A stretch of 64,000 nt of DNA from G047528255 sp047528255 (GCA_047528255.1 CP180024.1:1447455-1511454), one strand, 5' to 3'; counted from the first letter of the stretch, positions 8,127-18,230 are shown. Numbers and translations: made by a program. The notes: generated by a model not told the origin, from the sequence alone.

Positions 8127-10889
8127 TTACAATATCCTTTCTACTGTAATTTCTTCGTAAGCTTCAATCAGATCTCCGATCTGTATATCGTTGTAATTTT
8201 TGATACTAAGTCCGCATTCATATCCCTTAGATACTTCTTTGGTCTCATTTTTAAAGCGTTTTAAAGAACCTAGTTCTCCATTATGTATGACGATACCTTC
8301 ACGGATTAGTCTGATTTTAGCATGACTGGTCAGTTTACCATTGGTGACTATACATCCGGCGATGGTTCCTATTTTGGTAACTTTGAATACTTCTCGTATT
8401 TCGGCCCCACCGAGAATTTGTTCACGTATTTCAGGAAAGAGTAGTCTTTTCATGGTTTCTTTCACGTCGTTGATGGCGTCGTATATGATGGAGTAGGTGC
8501 GTATTTCGATGTCTTCTTTTTCGGCGATATTTTTGGCATTGCTGGAAGGGCGTACGTTGAATCCTATAATGATGGCGTCGGATGCTCCGGCCAAGAGTAC
8601 ATCAGATTCTGTAATTTGTCCGATCCCTTTGTGGATGATGTTAACGACAATGGAGTCTGTAGAAAGTTTTTGTAACGCATCCAAGAGAGCTTCTACCGAT
8701 CCGTCTACATCTCCTTTGAGAATGATTTTGAGTTCTTGGAAATCTCCTAAAGCGATGCGTCTTTCGATCTCATCAAGTGTGAGGTGCTTCTGTGCTTGGA
8801 TATTTTGTTCTCGTTGGAGTTGCTCTCGACAGGAAGCAAGCTCTTTGGCCTCTTTTTCGTCTGTGAAGATTTTGAATTTGTCTCCTGCGGTTGGAGCTCC
8901 ATTCAATCCGAGTATGGTGATGGGTTTTGACGGTCCGGCTTCGGTGATGTTTTTTCCACGCTCGTCCAGAATGGCTTTTACTTTACCATGGTTACTACCA
9001 GCTAATACGTAGTCTCCAGTTTTGAGCGTTCCCCTTTGTACGAGCATGGTCGTGACGTAGCCTCGTCCTTTATCTAGAGTAGCTTCTATGACGGTTCCTA
9101 AGGCTGGTTTTTCGGGATTGGTTTTGAGGTCTAGCATCTCGGTCTCCAGGAGGATTTTTTCGAGTAGTTTATCTACACCGATTCCTGTCTTGGCTGATAT
9201 TTCTTGGGATTGGTATTTTCCTCCCCAGTCTTCTACCAAGAGGTTCATTCCAGCGAGTTGTTCACGAATTTTATCTGACTGGGCTATAGGTTTGTCTATT
9301 TTATTTATTGCGAATATCATCGGCACGCCGGCTACTTGGGCGTGGCTGATGGCTTCTTTAGTTTGGGGCATGATTTGGTCGTCTGCAGCGATGACGATGA
9401 TGGCAATGTCGGTGATTTTTGCGCCGCGCGCGCGCATGGAGGCAAAAGCTTCATGACCGGGGGTGTCCAAAAAGGTAATCTGTTCGCCTTTATTGAGGGT
9501 TACGCTGTAGGCTCCTATGTGTTGGGTGATGCCTCCGGCTTCTTCGGAGATGACATTGGCTTTTCTGATGTAGTCTAATAGAGATGTTTTTCCATGATCT
9601 ACGTGTCCCATGATAGTTACTATGGGAGGGCGTGGTTTGAGATCTTCCTCAGTGTCTTGTTCTTCTTTAACGACTTCTTGTAGGTCTATTCCGACGAATT
9701 CTATGTTATAGCCGAATTCACCTGCAACCAAAGTGATGGTTTCCGCATCGAGGCGTTGGTTCATAGTGGCCATGATCCCGAGAGACATACAGGTCAGAAT
9801 TATTTTGTTTCCAGGTATTTGCATCATGGCTGCTAATTCGTTTACGGTAGCGAATTCAGCGACTTTCAGCGTTTTTTCTTGTTCTTGGTTGATATCGTTT
9901 TGTAGGGCTTTTTTTTCTCTTCTGGCTTGACGTTTTTCTCTTCTAGCTTTTGTTCTTTTGGATTTGCTTCCTTTTGAGGTGAGTTTTTCGAGAGTTGCTT
10001 TGATTTGTTTCTCGATTTGTTCGTTCGTAAGTGTCGCTCCGGAAGGGGGCCTTTTAGTTTTTTGACGGGTTGTTTTGAATTCGGAGGGTCTTTTATTGTT
10101 TTTTTCCGCTCCGGAAGCAGATCTAGAAGAGGGGAAAATGGTTTTGGCTTCTTCGAGTGTTATTTCTTTTTTGATCCGTTTGCGCTTTTTCTTTTGACCT
10201 TCAAGGGAAGGAACAGGTTTTTTTCTCTCGAATTGAGATAAATCTACTTTATCTCCGATGAGTATCCGCCCACCAATCTTTTGGTATTGGTTTTGGATGT
10301 GTTGCGTTTTTTCTTCTTTTTGTGCGGGCTCCTCATCTTGATCTTGTGTCAGAGTTTCGATAGGGGGTAGAGGAGGAGGGGTCTCATCTTTTGTTGAGAC
10401 TATGGGTTGTTCTTCTTCCGGATTTTTTTTTATTTCAGATTGCTCTTGTACGGGAGGAGTGACGATAGGAATCTTTTCTTCCGCTTCAGGTGGTTTAGGG
10501 GTGGAAATGTTTTTTTTCTGATATTTTTTGGGAACGAGTCCTTGGATGTCTATTTTTTCGAGATTTTTGGGGCCGGATAGTTCATCTTCTTTGGCGGGAA
10601 TAATTTCAGGAGCAGGCGGGGAAGCTTGCTCTTTGTTTTTGGATCGCAATAGTTCTTCCCGAATTTCCTCTTTTTCTTTCTTTTTTTGTAAAGAAGCTTT
10701 TTCAGAGGCATCCCGTACTTCTTTGTCTGATTTGAATTCTTTGATAAGGAGTTGATGTACGGTTTCGTCTATCTTGACGTTGGGATTGTTTTCTATTTTG
10801 ATACCTTGAATATGTAGAAAGTCTACTACTCTTTGTAAAGAGATATTGTACTTCTTTAGTACTGTCTTTAATCTGATCTTATCAGCCAT
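8127..10889 (-). CDS. infB: Translation initiation factor IF-2
   Basis: IF-2 is the GTPase that brings initiator tRNA to the small ribosomal subunit and promotes subunit joining. The 920-residue product starts with an IF2-N domain (MADKIRLKTVLKKYNIS), followed by a long charged, Pro/Glu/Lys-rich linker (about 55-330) and a second IF2-N-like module (VAEFATVNELAAMMQIPG). The G domain shows GHVDHGKT at 428-435, DTPGH at 475-479 and NKID at 529-532. The C-terminal domains end in the typical CGLSIKNYNDIQIGDLIEAYE. Length and motifs are complete, so the gene looks functional. It is the last gene of the rimP-nusA-infB order, but both upstream partners are decayed, so it must use a promoter within or near their remains; I see none with certainty. 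Confidence 0.97.
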   Translation of the reverse strand: MADKIRLKTVLKKYNISLQRVVDFLHIQGIKIENNPNVKIDETVHQLLIKEFKSDKEVRDASEKASLQKKKEKEEIREELLRSKNKEQASPPAPEIIPAKEDELSGPKNLEKIDIQGLVPKKYQKKNISTPKPPEAEEKIPIVTPPVQEQSEIKKNPEEEQPIVSTKDETPPPLPPIETLTQDQDEEPAQKEEKTQHIQNQYQKIGGRILIGDKVDLSQFERKKPVPSLEGQKKKRKRIKKEITLEEAKTIFPSSRSASGAEKNNKRPSEFKTTRQKTKRPPSGATLTNEQIEKQIKATLEKLTSKGSKSKRTKARREKRQARREKKALQNDINQEQEKTLKVAEFATVNELAAMMQIPGNKIILTCMSLGIMATMNQRLDAETITLVAGEFGYNIEFVGIDLQEVVKEEQDTEEDLKPRPPIVTIMGHVDHGKTSLLDYIRKANVISEEAGGITQHIGAYSVTLNKGEQITFLDTPGHEAFASMRARGAKITDIAIIVIAADDQIMPQTKEAISHAQVAGVPMIFAINKIDKPIAQSDKIREQLAGMNLLVEDWGGKYQSQEISAKTGIGVDKLLEKILLETEMLDLKTNPEKPALGTVIEATLDKGRGYVTTMLVQRGTLKTGDYVLAGSNHGKVKAILDERGKNITEAGPSKPITILGLNGAPTAGDKFKIFTDEKEAKELASCREQLQREQNIQAQKHLTLDEIERRIALGDFQELKIILKGDVDGSVEALLDALQKLSTDSIVVNIIHKGIGQITESDVLLAGASDAIIIGFNVRPSSNAKNIAEKEDIEIRTYSIIYDAINDVKETMKRLLFPEIREQILGGAEIREVFKVTKIGTIAGCIVTNGKLTSHAKIRLIREGIVIHNGELGSLKRFKNETKEVSKGYECGLSIKNYNDIQIGDLIEAYEEITVERIL

Positions 10890-10945
10890 AAAAGATTGGT
10901 CTGTTTATGATAAAAAACACTTTCAAAGTGTACAAAAATAGAGGA

Positions 10946-12216
10946 TTAACACTTTACTCGGAAAAAATAGCCAGGATAATCCGATTTGATATCACTCTTT
11001 GAATTCTTTTTTAATATCTTGAATACTCTTTGTATGGTTTCTTTTTTGATTTCCATGCGTCTTGCGAAGTCTTCTACATCGCATTCCAATATTGATCTGG
11101 ATGTGTCGAGTCCTATATTTATGGAGAGCTTCAATGATATGAAGTTCTATTCTCGTTCGAGAATTCCTTCAATTCTACGTTTTTATCGTATGGCGACCTC
11201 TTAAAATATTCATTTTGTATCCGATGATTTGGTTGGCCGTACGAATATTTTATTCGCCGCGTCCGATGAATTTGTATATTTCTTCGGGTTTGATGTATAC
11301 AATAGCGGATTTATTTTCCTCCTCGATTTCTATCATGGAGATTTTGGCTGGGCTCAATGCTCGGGTGATGTAGAGTTGGGGTATTAGAGGGGTAATTTAT
11401 TACGTCAATGTTCTCGTTCTTCAAATCTCTTAAGATAGAAGGGTATGTCATACCCTTTTCATCCCCACGCAGGCACCTACGGGATCTATGTGATAATTGT
11501 AGGGGCTACGGTTATTTTATTTTTTCCGCTGGGTATTCGAACTGTTTTTTATTGTGATCAGCTTATCGGCTACTTCCGTGTTTTTCAGTTCGAAAAGTTT
11601 TTCCAAGAATTTCGGGTTGCTTATTGAGAGTATATCTATGGGCTTTCTGTCTTTCCAATTAATTTTTTTTTACCAGGGCGAATATAGAGATTACTTTCTG
11701 GAAAAAGTAGATCGGAATTTGTTCTTGTTTGAATAGGATCATTTTGTTTTGTTTTTCATATTTCATGATAACCGGACTGGGGAGGATATGGTATATTTCT
11801 ACGTGGGTAAATTCTCGTAATTTGTTTTTGAATTTTTTGTATATGTTGGTGTTGTCGTATTTGCTGATTTTGGAAACTAGGTTTTATCTGAGCGAGAAGA
11901 TGGCTCTTCTACCAAGGTCTTTGAGTACTATTTTTTTCGCTAATTTTTTCTCCTATTTCAAAGTCGAGTTCTATTTTCTGGAGGTTGAAAGACTTATTTG
12001 CATATTGTAATATGCTACCTCATCGTCTTTTATGACGATGCAGTTTCTCTAGATTTACAGGTCGCCTTGATCAGGGTTAACGATGATGTCATAGTTATCT
12101 GACTATCTGTGTTTTTTCCGAAATACGCCACGTATGTATTCCTTCAATATGGAGATCATGCTCATTCGGTTTATATTTTTTTTAGTTCTTGAAGTCCGTA
12201 AAAGAGTTGACTAACC
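10946..12216 (-). pseudogene. nusA: Transcription factor NusA, heavily degraded
   Basis: NusA binds RNA polymerase and governs pausing, termination and antitermination. The order of recognisable pieces on the minus strand matches the family. The N-terminus (VNSFTDFKN, MSMISILKEY, NYDIIVNPDQGDL) lies at about 12060-12216. The S1/KH core (EVADKLITIK, HIDPVGACVGMK, LRDLKNENIDVINY, ITRALSPAKISMIEIEEENK, AIVYIKPEEIYKFIGRG) lies at about 11210-11570. The C-terminal helix-hairpin-helix (NIGLDTSRSILECDVEDFARR) is in an open frame of 62 residues at 10946-11134. The pieces lie in different frames with in-frame stops such as GDL*I*RNCIV, and no start codon is left. There are too many lesions for sequencing error. 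Position between rimP and infB supports identity. Confidence 0.85.
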
Positions 12217-12245
12217 CTGCTGATCTATGATTAATGAATTTTTGC

Positions 12246-12706
12246 TTAAAATTTGATCAAGACTTTAGCTTGTTTTATATCTTCGTAAGCAGTGATTTAT
12301 TGATTGGTTGCTTTTTTTTCTCTTTTTCTTGGTGTTTGGGTATATATTCAGCAAACTCTAGGGTGATTTTTCGTAGACTTCTTATTAGAAGGCTTTGATA
12401 GCGGGCGTTTTCTTTGGTGAGAACATCGAGTGTTTTTCCACAGTTTTTCGGATATTTCCTGGGGCAATTTCAGGGGGCTCCTACGCCTTCCGAAGATACT
12501 TTTAGGGTATAATCTTCCGTATAGTGATTCAGCTGCTCGTCTAAATACCGACTAATGTTGGAACAGTCTTCTAAAAAGACGATTCTATCGCCGTTCAAAC
12601 GGAGGCAAATGTTATTTTTGGCTGTGATGCTCACGTCAAGCAAAAACAGATCAGGATGTACACCCAACACTCCTTTTACTTTGGCTTCTATCTTTTTCTT
12701 ATCCAT
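12246..12706 (-). pseudogene. rimP: Ribosome maturation factor RimP, frameshifted
   Basis: RimP helps assemble the 30S subunit. The first 78 residues are open and typical (FLLDVSITAKNNICLRLNGD, IVFLEDCSNISRYLDEQL, LKVSSEGVGAP). Translation then stops, but the family continues in other frames: PLKLPQE, then YPKNCGKTLDVLTKENARYQ and ITLEFAEYIPKHQEKEKKK, and finally AYEDIKQAKVLIKF with a stop at 12246-12248. The first shift sits at a run of five C (coding strand) after GVGAP. At least three indels are needed to restore about 150 residues. It is the first gene of the rimP-nusA-infB cluster. The truncated N-terminal domain alone is unlikely to work. Confidence 0.8.
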
Positions 12707-12800
12707 ACGTTAACAAAAAAATGAGGGTTTTTGCCCTTTTTATACTTAGCAGTATATAACTTGCCCTTTTGCAGGGATAGGAATTATTGAGCAATATATT

Positions 12801-14069
12801 GAGAACGTTGCATGAGATAAGGGTTTAAAGTATTTGTAAATCAATATATTGTTTCGTCTATTTGGAGTAGATATTAAAAAATTGATTCTATTCTCAGAAG
12901 CATCGCGAAACTAAATTTTAGTGAACTACATATGGAACGTTCTGCCAGAAGGAGTGAATTTTTCAAAAGGTTAAACATATTGATCTACTGGGAAAGGATA
13001 GAGAAAAAAAATAAGAAAAATGTATCAAAAAGTCCAGGGAATAAAAGGCAACCAGCCTACAGTGGAATACCCTTATTTAAGATCATACTTTTGAGCCACT
13101 GATATAATCTCAGTGATGTAAGAACGGAAGAGTTGGTAAAAGATTCCATAAAGTGCATACTCTTTTGTGATTTCCGATTGGAAGATCAAATTCCAGATTA
13201 TATGACCTCTATGCAGATTTCTTAATGAGAAGAGTAGACAAAAAGGCATATGAGAGTTTACTGAAAAAATCAATAGGGGATTAGAAAAGCATCAGCGATA
13301 GTTAAAATGGGTGTTATAGTAGATGCCTGTATTTACAGTGAGGCCTTTTGCTCCCAAGGGATCTCCCTACCACGTAGTGGAAGATCGGAAGAAGAGGGGA
13401 AAAAGCAAATTAGTCAAAGAAAAGAAAGGGTAAAAAAAGAGACTCAATCAGGATTAGATACTCAAGAAAAATGGCTCAAGAAATCAGGTAAACTCTACTA
13501 TGGATAGAAGAAGAACATAGTAGTGGATAAAAATGGAATGATACTAGTAGTACATAGCGTAGCAGCTAATGAAGCATGATCATAAAGGTCTAAATCCATT
13601 AATAATCAAACTAGGATAGAAACCAAAGAACTATACGCAGATAAAGATTACCAAGTGCAGCCAACGTGTCTTACTTTCATAGGCGAGACATCAAAGTGCC
13701 TATACAGAAGAAAGCCTATAGGAACTGTCCTTAAGTAGGGTAGCTATATTATTCAATAAATTAGTGAGTAAAATCCTATGGGTAGTAAAATGTACTTTTA
13801 GCAGTATAAAGCGTTGGTTTGGATCAGGAAATGATCGTTAGAAAAATTAGATCGTGTGCATGCCCATCTTCTTTATAGAGGCTATGGTTCATAATTTGTA
13901 TTGTTCCCGTGGAATTATTATACGCTGTCCATAAAAATAAATATAATTAATTAATTTATAATCAATAGTATTTCGAATACAATGTGAAAGGTTAAATCTA
14001 TATCGTTCTCTAACCAAGCCTATCTAGGAGGCTGAATAAACGTAATCCACCATTAACAAAATGGTTTCA
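12801..14069 (+). mobile_element. IS, full length, dead transposase
   Basis: The left end GAGAACGTTGCATGAG starts at 12801 and the right end AAAATGGTTTC finishes at 14068. Flanks read ATATT on the left (12796-12800) and AATATT on the right, and they resemble the inner left-end sequence of another copy, so this one seems inserted into a reversed remnant that continues to 14102. The transposase region has many stops. Confidence 0.85.
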
Positions 14070-14102
14070 ATATTTAATATTTTTCTCTCATGCAACCTTC
14101 TC
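14070..14102 (-). mobile_element. IS remnant, reversed left terminus
   Basis: The bases TCTCATGCAACCTTCTC match the reversed left end. The ATATATT before 12801 may be the other side of the same remnant. The end lies 21 bases before the candidate -7 element of the atp operon. Confidence 0.6.
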
Positions 14103-14123
14103 AAAAGATTCACTAAAAAATCA

Positions 14124-14131
14124 TAAATTTG
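14124..14131 (+). promoter_or_regulatory. Candidate -7 element of the atp operon promoter
   Basis: TAAATTTG matches TANNTTTG exactly and ends 25 bases before the atpB start. Nineteen to twenty bases upstream, where TTTG is expected, lies the end of an IS remnant (CTTCTC), so the native -33 element is not visible. Confidence 0.4.
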
Positions 14132-14156
14132 CCTTTATATTAAATTATGACCCATA

Positions 14157-15212
14157 ATGCTAAAGAAAGCAATTCTTTTTTTCGTTCTTTTGATCGGAGT
14201 CAGTTATTTCAGCTATGCTCAGCATGAAAGTCAAAATATTGTAGGTTTAGAACAGGACAAAGAACGTTTTGATCCTTCCAAGGTAATTGTCGAGCATATC
14301 AGCGATTCTCATGAATGGCATTTTTGGGGTGAGGGGAATGATGCAATGGTCATTCCTTTGCCTGTAATTTTGTGGGATAACGTGCTGCAGGTTTTTATGT
14401 CGTCTGAGTTCGTTCACGGGGAGAAGATTGTGGAAAAATCCGGAAACTATTATAAAATATTTCATGACAAGATTTATAAGACGGATGCCTTCGGATCTTG
14501 GGATCTTAACGCTTTGGGGACTCCTATCAATGAAATGCCTTTGGATCTTTCGATAACTAAAAGTGTGGCGATGATCCTGCTTTCGGTTTTTGTTCTTTTT
14601 GGAATCTTTTTCCGAATGGCTCGTTCTTATAAAGGACATCGAATGACATGGCGGTTGGGAAAAATTATAGAACCTTTAATTTTATTTGTCAGGGACGAGG
14701 TGGCTATTCCTAACTTGGGACTTAAAGAATATAGACGCTACTTTTCGTTTTTGTTGACGGTTTTTTTCTTTATCCTGACTAATAATTTGTTGAGTCTTTT
14801 TCCTGGAGCGCCCAATGTGACCGGAAATATCAGTGTGACCTTGGTCTTGGCAGTAATCACTTTTTTGGTGGTCAATTTCACTGCTAAAAAAACTTATTGG
14901 AAACACATTTTTTGGATGCCAGGCGTTCCTATAGGGGTGCGTTTTTTGTTGGCTCCGATTGAGTTGGTTGGTATTTTTATTCGTCCCGTTACCTTGTGTA
15001 TTCGTTTGTTTGCTAATATGACGGCCGGGCATATCGTGATCCTCAGTTTTATCTGTTTGATTTTTATTTTCAAGAGTGTTTTTGCAGCGGGTTTTTCCGT
15101 TCCTTTTGCTTTGTTTATTTCATTGCTGGAGGTTTTGGTGGCATTTTTGCAGGCCTTTATTTTTACTTCTTTGTCGGCTTTGTTCATAGGAATGGCTGTA
15201 GGAGATGATTAA
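14157..15212 (+). CDS. atpB: F1Fo ATP synthase subunit a
   Basis: Subunit a forms the proton half-channels next to the c-ring in the inner membrane. The 351 residues are long compared with E. coli because of the extended N-terminus seen in Bacteroidota: a signal-like segment (residues 1-21, ending SYFSYAQ), then a hydrophilic stretch to about 135. Five or six membrane helices follow. The conserved helix has RLFANMTAGHIVIL with the essential Arg at about 283, and the last helix has FLQAFIFTSLSALFIGMAV. It is the first gene of atpBEFHAG. No atpI or other partner remains upstream; an IS begins 55 bases before the start. Intact. Confidence 0.95.
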   Translation: MLKKAILFFVLLIGVSYFSYAQHESQNIVGLEQDKERFDPSKVIVEHISDSHEWHFWGEGNDAMVIPLPVILWDNVLQVFMSSEFVHGEKIVEKSGNYYKIFHDKIYKTDAFGSWDLNALGTPINEMPLDLSITKSVAMILLSVFVLFGIFFRMARSYKGHRMTWRLGKIIEPLILFVRDEVAIPNLGLKEYRRYFSFLLTVFFFILTNNLLSLFPGAPNVTGNISVTLVLAVITFLVVNFTAKKTYWKHIFWMPGVPIGVRFLLAPIELVGIFIRPVTLCIRLFANMTAGHIVILSFICLIFIFKSVFAAGFSVPFALFISLLEVLVAFLQAFIFTSLSALFIGMAVGDD

Positions 15213-15238
15213 CATGAAATACATTAATTAATATATCT

Positions 15239-15466
15239 ATGGAGGCTAATTTGATTTATTTGGGTTTGGCTGCAATCGGTGCAGGTTTAGCTGTGATCGG
15301 TGCTGGGTTCGGTATCGGTAAGATCGGTGGTTCTGCTATGGATGCTATTGCTCGTCAACCCGAAGCTGCAGGGAAGATTCAAAGTGCAATGATCATTGCT
15401 ACGGCGCTTGTAGAGGGTGCTGCTCTTTTCGGTGTGGTCACGGCGTTGTTGGCTGTCTTCAAGTGA
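15239..15466 (+). CDS. atpE: F1Fo ATP synthase subunit c
   Basis: This 75-residue proteolipid forms the rotating ring. It shows two hydrophobic hairpin helices joined by the polar loop DAIARQPEAAGKI. The first helix carries the GAGLAVIGAGFGIGKIG glycine pattern, and the ion-carrying carboxylate is Glu59 in ALVEGAALFGVV. A glutamate without clear sodium-ligand residues suggests proton coupling, though this is inference. It follows atpB by 26 bases and precedes atpF by 80 bases that contain a hairpin. Length and motifs are complete. Confidence 0.95.
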   Translation: MEANLIYLGLAAIGAGLAVIGAGFGIGKIGGSAMDAIARQPEAAGKIQSAMIIATALVEGAALFGVVTALLAVFK

Positions 15467-15479
15467 TCGGAAAAAAGGG

Positions 15480-15514
15480 TTTGTCTGGAGCTATTGGCAT
15501 CAGACAAAGCTTTT
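15480..15514 (+). terminator. Hairpin with T-run between atpE and atpF
   Basis: TTTGTCTG and CAGACAAA form an 8-bp stem around a loop of about 13 bases, followed by GCTTTTT. It may act as a partial terminator or an mRNA-stabilising 3' structure that raises the yield of the multi-copy c subunit relative to downstream genes; this role is inference. Confidence 0.5.
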
Positions 15515-15546
15515 TATTGGATGATAGATCTAAGAATTAAAAATAT

Positions 15547-16035
15547 ATGAATCTGTTAACTCCGTCTTTTGGTTTGATTGTTTGGCAATTGATTATCTTT
15601 GTCGTGTTATTGGCATTGCTTGGTAAGTTTGCTTGGAAGCCTATCATGCAGTTCATTGAACAACGTGAAGAAAATATTCGAAGTTCTTTAGAAATGGCCA
15701 AGAGGGTTGAGAAAGAGATGTACGACATGCAAATCCTTAAGGATCAACTCTTAAAAGAGTCTCGATTGGAGAGGGACTCGATTTTAAAAGAGGCTCGTCA
15801 GATGAAAGATACGATACAAGCAGAGGCTCAGAAAAATGCTCGAGCTGAAAGCGATAAGATGATCGAACAGGCCAAGAAAAGCATTCACAATGAAAGAGTG
15901 GCTGCCATGTCAAGTTTGAAAAATTATATGGCTGCCATATCGATCAACATTGCGGAAAAAATATTAAGAAAAGAGTTGGATCATAAAGATCAGCACCGAA
16001 AGCTTTTACAAAGCTTGGTGGATGAGTTAAAATAG
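15547..16035 (+). CDS. atpF: F1Fo ATP synthase subunit b
   Basis: Subunit b is the peripheral stalk that holds F1 against Fo. The 162-residue product has the usual plan: one N-terminal membrane helix (about 8-28, FGLIVWQLIIFVVLLALLGKF) followed by a long, strongly charged helical coiled-coil region (about 35-140, for example RVEKEMYDMQILKDQL) and a C-terminal delta-binding part ending EKILRKELDHKDQHRKLLQSL. The length is normal. It is followed after 14 bases by atpH, so the two are tightly coupled. Confidence 0.95.
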   Translation: MNLLTPSFGLIVWQLIIFVVLLALLGKFAWKPIMQFIEQREENIRSSLEMAKRVEKEMYDMQILKDQLLKESRLERDSILKEARQMKDTIQAEAQKNARAESDKMIEQAKKSIHNERVAAMSSLKNYMAAISINIAEKILRKELDHKDQHRKLLQSLVDELK

Positions 16036-16049
16036 TATACTGATCAGTA

Positions 16050-16610
16050 ATGGGGATATCGAGAGTAACTAGACGTTATGCCAAAGGATTATTTGATTAC
16101 GTTTCCGAAATACGTAAGGGCGATGCTGTATTTGCTGACATGAAAAATTTGACCTTTCTGATTTCCGAAAGTTATGATTTGCAATTATTTTTAAGGACCC
16201 CTTTACTGAGTCCGAAAAGAAAAATGAAGATCTCCAAGGAGATATTCAAGTCTTTTTCCGATATTTTTCAAGGTTTTATCGAACTATTGATCTTTCACAA
16301 AAGGGAGGCTCTTCTAGGCTTGATATCTTTAGAATACCAAAAGATGTACCAAGTCGCTCAGGGAATAGTGGAAGCTGTTGTTACGACTGCTATTCCTTTG
16401 GATGAGTTTTTACAAAAGCAGATTGTTAATAAAATTATCTATATCCTCGGGCCCGATAAAAAATATAAACTCATTAATGAGATTGACCCTGTTGTCATTG
16501 GCGGTTTCTTGCTTCGTGTGGGGGATAAACAATGGGATGCTACCATAATCGGGAAATTTGATCAGCTTCGAAAAAAGCTTTTGGATTATGACTATATAAA
16601 GTATTACTGA
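16050..16610 (+). CDS. atpH: F1Fo ATP synthase subunit delta
   Basis: The delta subunit joins the peripheral stalk to the top of F1 (OSCP homologue). The 186 residues show the N-terminal helical bundle (RYAKGLFDYVSEIRKGD, then TPLLSPKRKMKISKEIF) and the C-terminal region with PVVIGGFLLRVGDKQWDATI, a typical family motif. It lies between atpF and atpA with 14- and 15-base gaps. The sequence is intact and of normal length. Confidence 0.93.
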   Translation: MGISRVTRRYAKGLFDYVSEIRKGDAVFADMKNLTFLISESYDLQLFLRTPLLSPKRKMKISKEIFKSFSDIFQGFIELLIFHKREALLGLISLEYQKMYQVAQGIVEAVVTTAIPLDEFLQKQIVNKIIYILGPDKKYKLINEIDPVVIGGFLLRVGDKQWDATIIGKFDQLRKKLLDYDYIKYY

Positions 16611-16625
16611 ATGAACTAAAATTCT

Positions 16626-18209
16626 ATGACAGAGATAAAGCCGGCTGAAATATCAGCTATATTAAAACAACAGTTATCTGATTTTCATTCTGATTCTCAA
16701 CTTACCGAATCGGGTGTCGTTTTGCAAGTAGGTGACGGTGTGGCTCGTATCTACGGATTGAATCAAGCATGTTACGGAGAGTTAGTGGAGTTTCACACCG
16801 GTTTGGAGGGAGTTGTACTCAATCTTGAGGAAGATCACGTTGGAGTGGTTTTACTCGGAGCTTCTGCAGAAATCAGAGAAGGCGATAGGGTTAAACGTAC
16901 TGAACGGATTGCTTCGCTTCGTGTAGGAGATGGCATGCTTGGACGCGTGGTGGATACCTTGGGCCATCCGATAGACGGAAAAGGACCTATTGAAGGGCTG
17001 ATTTTCGAGATGCCTCTTGAGCGTAAGGCTCCAGGCGTAATCTACCGTCAGCCGGTAAATGAGCCGTTGCAAACAGGTATTAAAGCCATTGACACCATGA
17101 TTCCTATCGGTCGAGGACAGCGTGAATTGATCATCGGCGACCGGCAAACGGGCAAAACGACTATAGCCATAGATACCATCCTCAATCAGAAAGAATTTTA
17201 TGACCGTGGGGAGCCGATTTATTGCCTTTATGTAGCTATCAGTCAAAAAGCATCTACCGTAGCTAGTATTGTGAAGACTTTGGAAGATCTAGGAGCTTTA
17301 CCTTATACCGTAGTTGTAGCGGCCAATGCTTCCGATCCTGCTCCGATGCAGGTGTTTGCTCCTTTTGCGGGGACAGCTATCGCTGAATATTTTCGTGATA
17401 CAGGCCGGCCAGCTTTGATCATATATGATGATCTTTCCAAGCAGGCGGTAGCGTATAGAGAAGTCTCGTTGCTTTTGCGTCGTCCACCCGGGCGTGAAGC
17501 TTATCCCGGAGACGTTTTTTATTTACATTCGCGTTTGCTCGAGCGCGCGGCGAAAATCATCCAGGATGATGCGGTAGCCGCGCAGATGAATGATTTGCCC
17601 GAATCTTTGAAGCGCGATGTCAAAGGAGGAGGGTCATTAACCGCTTTTCCGATCATCGAGACTCAGGCGGGGGACGTTTCTGCTTACATTCCTACCAATG
17701 TTATTTCCATCACCGACGGGCAGATTTTCTTGGAAACTGATTTATTCAATTCCGGGGTGCGTCCTGCAATCAATGAAGGAATCTCTGTCTCTCGTGTAGG
17801 AGGAGCTGCTCAGATCAAATCGATGAAAAAAGTTGCTGGAACGCTCAAGTTAGATCAAGCTCAATACCATGATTTAGAGGCATTTGCTAAATTTGGGTCG
17901 GACCTCGACGCCGCTACAATGGCCGTGATCAACAAGGGTCAACGCAATGTGGAGCTATTGAAGCAATCGGTCAACTCGCCTTATAAGGTATCTGATCAGG
18001 TAGCTATTATTTATGCCGGAACAAAAAATTTGCTCAAAGACGTTCCCTTAGAAAGGGTCAGAGAATTTGAAGAAGAATATATCATGTATCTCAATCATAA
18101 GCATCCTGAAGTTTTGAATGCTTTGAGCAAAGGACGTTTTGATGACACTTTGACCCAAATTTTGGATAAAGCCGCTCAAGAAATGAGTGCTAAATATTTA
18201 TCTAGTTAA
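16626..18209 (+). CDS. atpA: F1Fo ATP synthase subunit alpha
   Basis: Alpha alternates with beta in the F1 hexamer and carries the regulatory nucleotide sites. The 527 residues show the N-terminal beta-barrel (VVLQVGDGVARIYGL), the Walker A motif GDRQTGKT at 171-178, the RPALIIYDDLSKQAVAYREVSLL Walker B region, and the C-terminal helical bundle. The alpha-specific motif PAINEGISVSRVGGAAQ, with the Arg that reaches into the beta catalytic site, is present. The gene is complete and sits in the expected place between atpH and atpG. The beta and epsilon genes (atpD, atpC) are not in this window. Confidence 0.97.
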   Translation: MTEIKPAEISAILKQQLSDFHSDSQLTESGVVLQVGDGVARIYGLNQACYGELVEFHTGLEGVVLNLEEDHVGVVLLGASAEIREGDRVKRTERIASLRVGDGMLGRVVDTLGHPIDGKGPIEGLIFEMPLERKAPGVIYRQPVNEPLQTGIKAIDTMIPIGRGQRELIIGDRQTGKTTIAIDTILNQKEFYDRGEPIYCLYVAISQKASTVASIVKTLEDLGALPYTVVVAANASDPAPMQVFAPFAGTAIAEYFRDTGRPALIIYDDLSKQAVAYREVSLLLRRPPGREAYPGDVFYLHSRLLERAAKIIQDDAVAAQMNDLPESLKRDVKGGGSLTAFPIIETQAGDVSAYIPTNVISITDGQIFLETDLFNSGVRPAINEGISVSRVGGAAQIKSMKKVAGTLKLDQAQYHDLEAFAKFGSDLDAATMAVINKGQRNVELLKQSVNSPYKVSDQVAIIYAGTKNLLKDVPLERVREFEEEYIMYLNHKHPEVLNALSKGRFDDTLTQILDKAAQEMSAKYLSS

Positions 18210-18230
18210 TCGTCTTAACGTACGATCGTC

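Noticed and set aside
11445..12010. Several short plus-strand hydrophobic frames in the 11-12 kb region
   Set aside because: They are shadows of the degraded nusA on the other strand; the apparent hydrophobicity comes from T-rich antisense codons.
14247..15187. Minus-strand frames of 97-130 residues opposite atpB
   Set aside because: atpB is intact with family motifs; the antisense frames have no recognisable domain.
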